Part shown: positions 61,501-64,000 of the stretch, piece after piece | Position numbering within the stretch: position 1 is the stretch's first letter | How the letters are laid out: the number at the start of each line of letters is the position of its first letter | Assembly (NCBI RefSeq): GCF_026151205.1 | Contig: NC_087072.1 | Coordinates: 23,515,603 to 23,579,602 of the forward strand | Length of the DNA: 64,000 nt | Source: Bolinopsis microptera | Taxonomy: Eukaryota > Ctenophora > Tentaculata > Lobata > Bolinopsidae | Direction: 5' to 3' | Position numbers and translations under genes: made by a program | The notes under the pieces: model-generated | Databases searched by the model: none | The model's input: only the letters and a program-made list of their open reading frames with translations | What the model was told of the DNA's origin: nothing

Positions 61501-62818
61501 ACTGGTATTATATACTGGTATTATATAATGCTGATATTAGTATTTAGTAACGTTGATGTGTCATTTTAGCACGTGTAATTACAAGGCTCTGGATCATTAT
61601 ATTCAAGGTTCATGTCTCATGATGATTCGTGTTGAGTTGAGTTACCAAGGCCTGGGTAAAATATAACAGACCCATACTACTGGTTAATATGGAATTTTAG
61701 CACAAAGCATAGACGGTAAGACGGTGGCCTGCATTTATTTGCTCTAAATTTGATCCCAAATTACCTCTTCCACGAATGAATGCCTTCATTGAGAAATGGA
61801 TAGCACTTAAAACATATCCAACCCGCTGTTTGATTCCACCATATTATGTCTTGATGGCAAGCCTGGACATGTTACTAGAACACCTTGTATCTGATCTAAT
61901 AGCACTATTGAAGTATTGATAGTACAGAGTTATAAATCCACTACTAGATTACTTTAAAGTGAGGGTATTTACCGGGTTTACTTAACCAGACTACATAATT
62001 CTACTAATTCTTGTTGCAAGACCAGTATTCTAAAATGTTACCTCAAAATGTCTAATTTCTATTTGGTCACATTATCACCGTCACATAGTTGGTCAGTATT
62101 GTGGTTGTTTATTGTGGTTGTTTATTGTGGTTGTTTATTGTGGTTGTTTATTGTGGTTGTTTATTGTGGTTGTTTATTGTGGTTGTTTATTGTGGTTGTT
62201 TATTGTGGTTGTTTATTGTGGTTGTTTATTGTGGTTGTTTATTGTGGTTGTTTATTGTGGTTGTTTATTGTGGTTGTTTATTGTGGTTGTTTATTGTGGT
62301 TGTTTATTGTGGTTGTTTATTGTGGTTGTTTATTGTGGTTGTTTATTGTGGTTGTTTATTGTGGTTGTTTATTGTGGTTGTTTATTGTGGTTGTTTATTG
62401 TGGTTGTTTATTGTGGTTGTTTATTGTGGTTGTTTATTGTGGTTGTTTATTGTGGTTGTTTATTGTGGTTGTTTATTGTGGTTGTTTATTGTGGTTGTTT
62501 ATTGTGGTTGTTTATTGTGGTTGTTTATTGTGGTTGTTTATTGTGGTTGTTTATTGTGGTTGTTTATTGTAATTGTTTATTGTGGTTGTTTATTACTCAC
62601 TGAGTCTATATTACAGAACTGGAGAGGGTCCAGCAAGGAACAATGATCCACATGATGCTTATCATACTGAGAACAGTGTTACAAAGATATGTGTCAATAT
62701 CCCATCACATTATCACGTTACACAAATGACAAGCATTATCTTACACAAATATCTTCGTTCTCACAATTCCGAGGTTAATGGTTCAATCATCTTCTCGGCT
62801 GTGGTAGTCCAATCGTAA
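52504..62818 (+). CDS. Unknown protein, four-exon gene model
   Basis: Exons 52504-52585, 54068-54137, 59576-59824 and 62617-62818, with donors GTAAGT, GTAAGA and GTAAGT and acceptors TTTCAG, TTCCCAG and TTACAG. The phases (1, 2, 2) agree at every junction and no stop intervenes, which is unlikely by chance. The 200-aa model begins MDKAVISDPEILSSYNGY. Exon 3 is much more GC-rich than its surroundings and encodes an Arg/Glu/Lys/Ser-rich, probably disordered stretch (about residues 80-115), then DLYAVPQRSYSDTAPP. I recognise no domain. The end is uncertain: exon 4 may stop earlier at a donor near 62670 and continue outside the window. Introns carry one dispersed repeat, a MITE and several minisatellites. 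Confidence 0.55.
53690..53810. repeat. Short tandem TATACGGCTAT repeat
   Basis: About six imperfect copies of TTATACGGCTAT-like units. The rest of intron 1 (52586-54067) shows nothing else. Confidence 0.7.
54726..55342 (+). repeat. 620-bp dispersed repeat, copy 2
   Basis: Flanked on both sides by ATATATAATA, an A/T-rich 8-10 bp target duplication. A handful of differences from copy 1. Lies in intron 2 of the four-exon model. Confidence 0.9.
56275..56408. mobile_element. 134-bp ATGTCCG MITE
   Basis: TIRs CTTATCGGAC / GTCCGATAAG; the interior repeats ATGTCCGTTCAAAATT-like words. Its right end also appears at 16820, 18105 and 39980. Confidence 0.75.
57485..57528. repeat. 9-bp tandem repeat CACATTCTG
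   Basis: Five near-perfect copies. Confidence 0.9.
59825..62097. other. Intron 3 of the unknown gene, AT-rich
   Basis: No coding sequence or dispersed repeat recognised except the 21-bp minisatellite at 61355-61493. Confidence 0.35.
61355..61493. repeat. 21-bp minisatellite
   Basis: About six and a half copies of TATGAGATTTGGTATAGTGGC, the first one or two diverged. Confidence 0.95.
62098..62595. repeat. 13-bp minisatellite TTGTGGTTGTTTA, about 38 copies
   Basis: Practically perfect, with one variant unit near 62566. Because 13 is not a multiple of three and no frame holds a stop, all three plus frames look open; these are not genes. It ends 21 bp before the acceptor of exon 4 of the unknown gene. 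Confidence 0.97.
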
Positions 62819-64000
62819 TATCTATAAATAGATCTCAAGTATCAAGCACCCTAGATTTAAGGCTTTTAGTCTGAGTGGTGTGGATTGTAGGTCCTACCTT
62901 TTGTGTTATTTATACCAGATATAATGGGGGACATACATCTTATAAACTTGAAAAAAACCGTAAATTTTATAACCTGAAAATAACACTCTCATAAACATGA
63001 ATCTTATAAAGCTTATAAAGGGTGATGTCTCACAAGCTTGATATGATTGTTGGTGGTTTCATGAAAGGAAAATATCACATGGTCCGTCTTGATTTGAAGT
63101 TAATTGGGCTTGATCCACAATGTTTTGTTGAAACATGTGTTGTTGTACGTGTGCCGTGCATGAACCCTCTATTGTTGTAATATTGTATTGTGAATTGTAG
63201 CAACTCTCTCTCTTGTAGTCTTGTTGTCTTGTTGTAACAACTGTAACAGTAACTGTGTTTAACTGACCTGTATTTGATATAATTGTACTGTTAGATACTG
63301 TCTGATGTAACATGCTAATTGGCAGTTTCCTTTCAAACCTTGAATCAATTAAACCAGCTCCTTTATAAACTCTTTTGTAAACACAGCTCCTTTTGTACAT
63401 CAAACAATAACTCATTCACTGTGGTCCAAACACTAGCTAACTCTCTAAATCAAGGCTTCTTGTGCCAAATAAACGGTCTGGTTGGAGTGTGGTGTCAGGG
63501 TAGTATAGTTTGGTTAGTGGCCAGGTTACAGTATCTCTGTATCTTGATGAAAAGAGGAATACAGTTGTCAGTAAATTTGACTACAAGTTTTAGAGAAACT
63601 CTGAAAGATTATCGCCTCACCCGACCATTTAGCCAAGTCTATTTGTTCTGACTACCAGAAGAGAAAACACTCCGCAGTAGAGAGGGAACACTTAATACCG
63701 TTAATGATACGTCATGGTTAGTCTGGTGCGATGATCAGATGGGCAGGGGACAGGTCCTTGTCTTGTACAGACATTCAATGGGGTGTAAAGTAGGGTGACG
63801 AAATCAGTTATCTTAACTTAAGTATCGATCTGTGTAAACGTCATGAAAGATATGGGAAGTGAGTATTGAGTAAGAAATCTAAGTAAATTCAGTATCACTC
63901 CGTTGTTTATTAAAAGTATGAATAACTTGATCGTGACGTAGAATTACTTGACATTCCTGGTTATTTGTTCGAATATCGGGAATTTCTACTAAAATACGGT
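62819..64000. other. Right edge, no gene recognised
   Basis: AT-rich; 62960-63030 has loose repeats of ATAAACTTGAAA/CATAAACATGAATCTTATAA type. Open stretches on both strands here have no protein-like composition. Confidence 0.35.

Noticed and set aside
62048-62646. Three overlapping long open stretches rich in Leu, Val, Cys and Trp
   Set aside because: They are the 13-bp minisatellite read in all three frames; the periodic peptide is an artefact.
63059-63415. 118-codon open stretch on the minus strand
   Set aside because: No homologue, splice signals or codon bias; composition is like the surrounding AT-rich DNA.

Overview
The window is nuclear DNA of an animal. It carries a RPS8 gene, the 3' half of NUDT21 (CFIm25), a complete TRIQK gene, a cytosolic sulfotransferase and an intronless rhodopsin-like receptor, with ordinary GT-AG introns between coding exons. 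The AT-rich background, dense non-autonomous DNA transposons, single-exon GPCR and 3' splice sites only a few bases upstream of start codons would fit an early-branching metazoan such as a cnidarian. I cannot name the species and hold that placement loosely.

Layout. 1-10,980 is the gene-rich end: a three-exon sulfotransferase on the minus strand (62-1394), the last two coding exons of NUDT21 on the plus strand (1787-2641), intronless-CDS RPS8 (3372-3989) and three-exon TRIQK (4556-10843). TRIQK's first intron is swollen to 5.5 kb by a 3.1-kb foldback element inserted into an older repeat and by a 509-bp TIR element. 11,640-13,300 is a nest of small palindromic elements. 13,828-14,821 is a two-exon gene for a secreted, probably GPI-anchored protein of unknown family.

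15,615-43,390 is almost entirely mobile DNA. Two partial copies of a large repeat (15,615-20,589 and 39,996-43,388) differ by LINE, MITE and palindromic insertions, several of which can be dated relative to each other because the other copy preserves the empty site. Between them lies a young Ty3/gypsy LTR element (20,828-32,354, minus strand, 473-bp LTRs, CCTA target duplication) sitting inside a 509-bp-type TIR element. The gypsy element is interrupted by a palindrome-rich TIR element with an 8-bp target duplication, which is itself interrupted by a 5'-truncated LINE. In the position where some relatives carry env, the gypsy element carries a segment resembling a BCCT-family (betaine/choline/carnitine) transporter. 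At 34,339-39,472 a mariner-like transposon with one internal stop is flanked by two 1,472-bp direct repeats.

43,390-64,000 is lower in mobile DNA. It holds a 2.3-kb TIR element filled with inverted 10-bp minisatellite arrays and a 1.7-kb polypyrimidine tract (44,885-47,174), an intronless GPCR (49,711-50,664), and a phase-consistent four-exon gene model of unknown function (52,504-62,818). The last exon of that model lies just after a 0.5-kb, 13-bp-unit minisatellite.

Exon boundaries were placed by eye from splice consensus, reading-frame phase and remembered homologues; no alignment or expression data were available.
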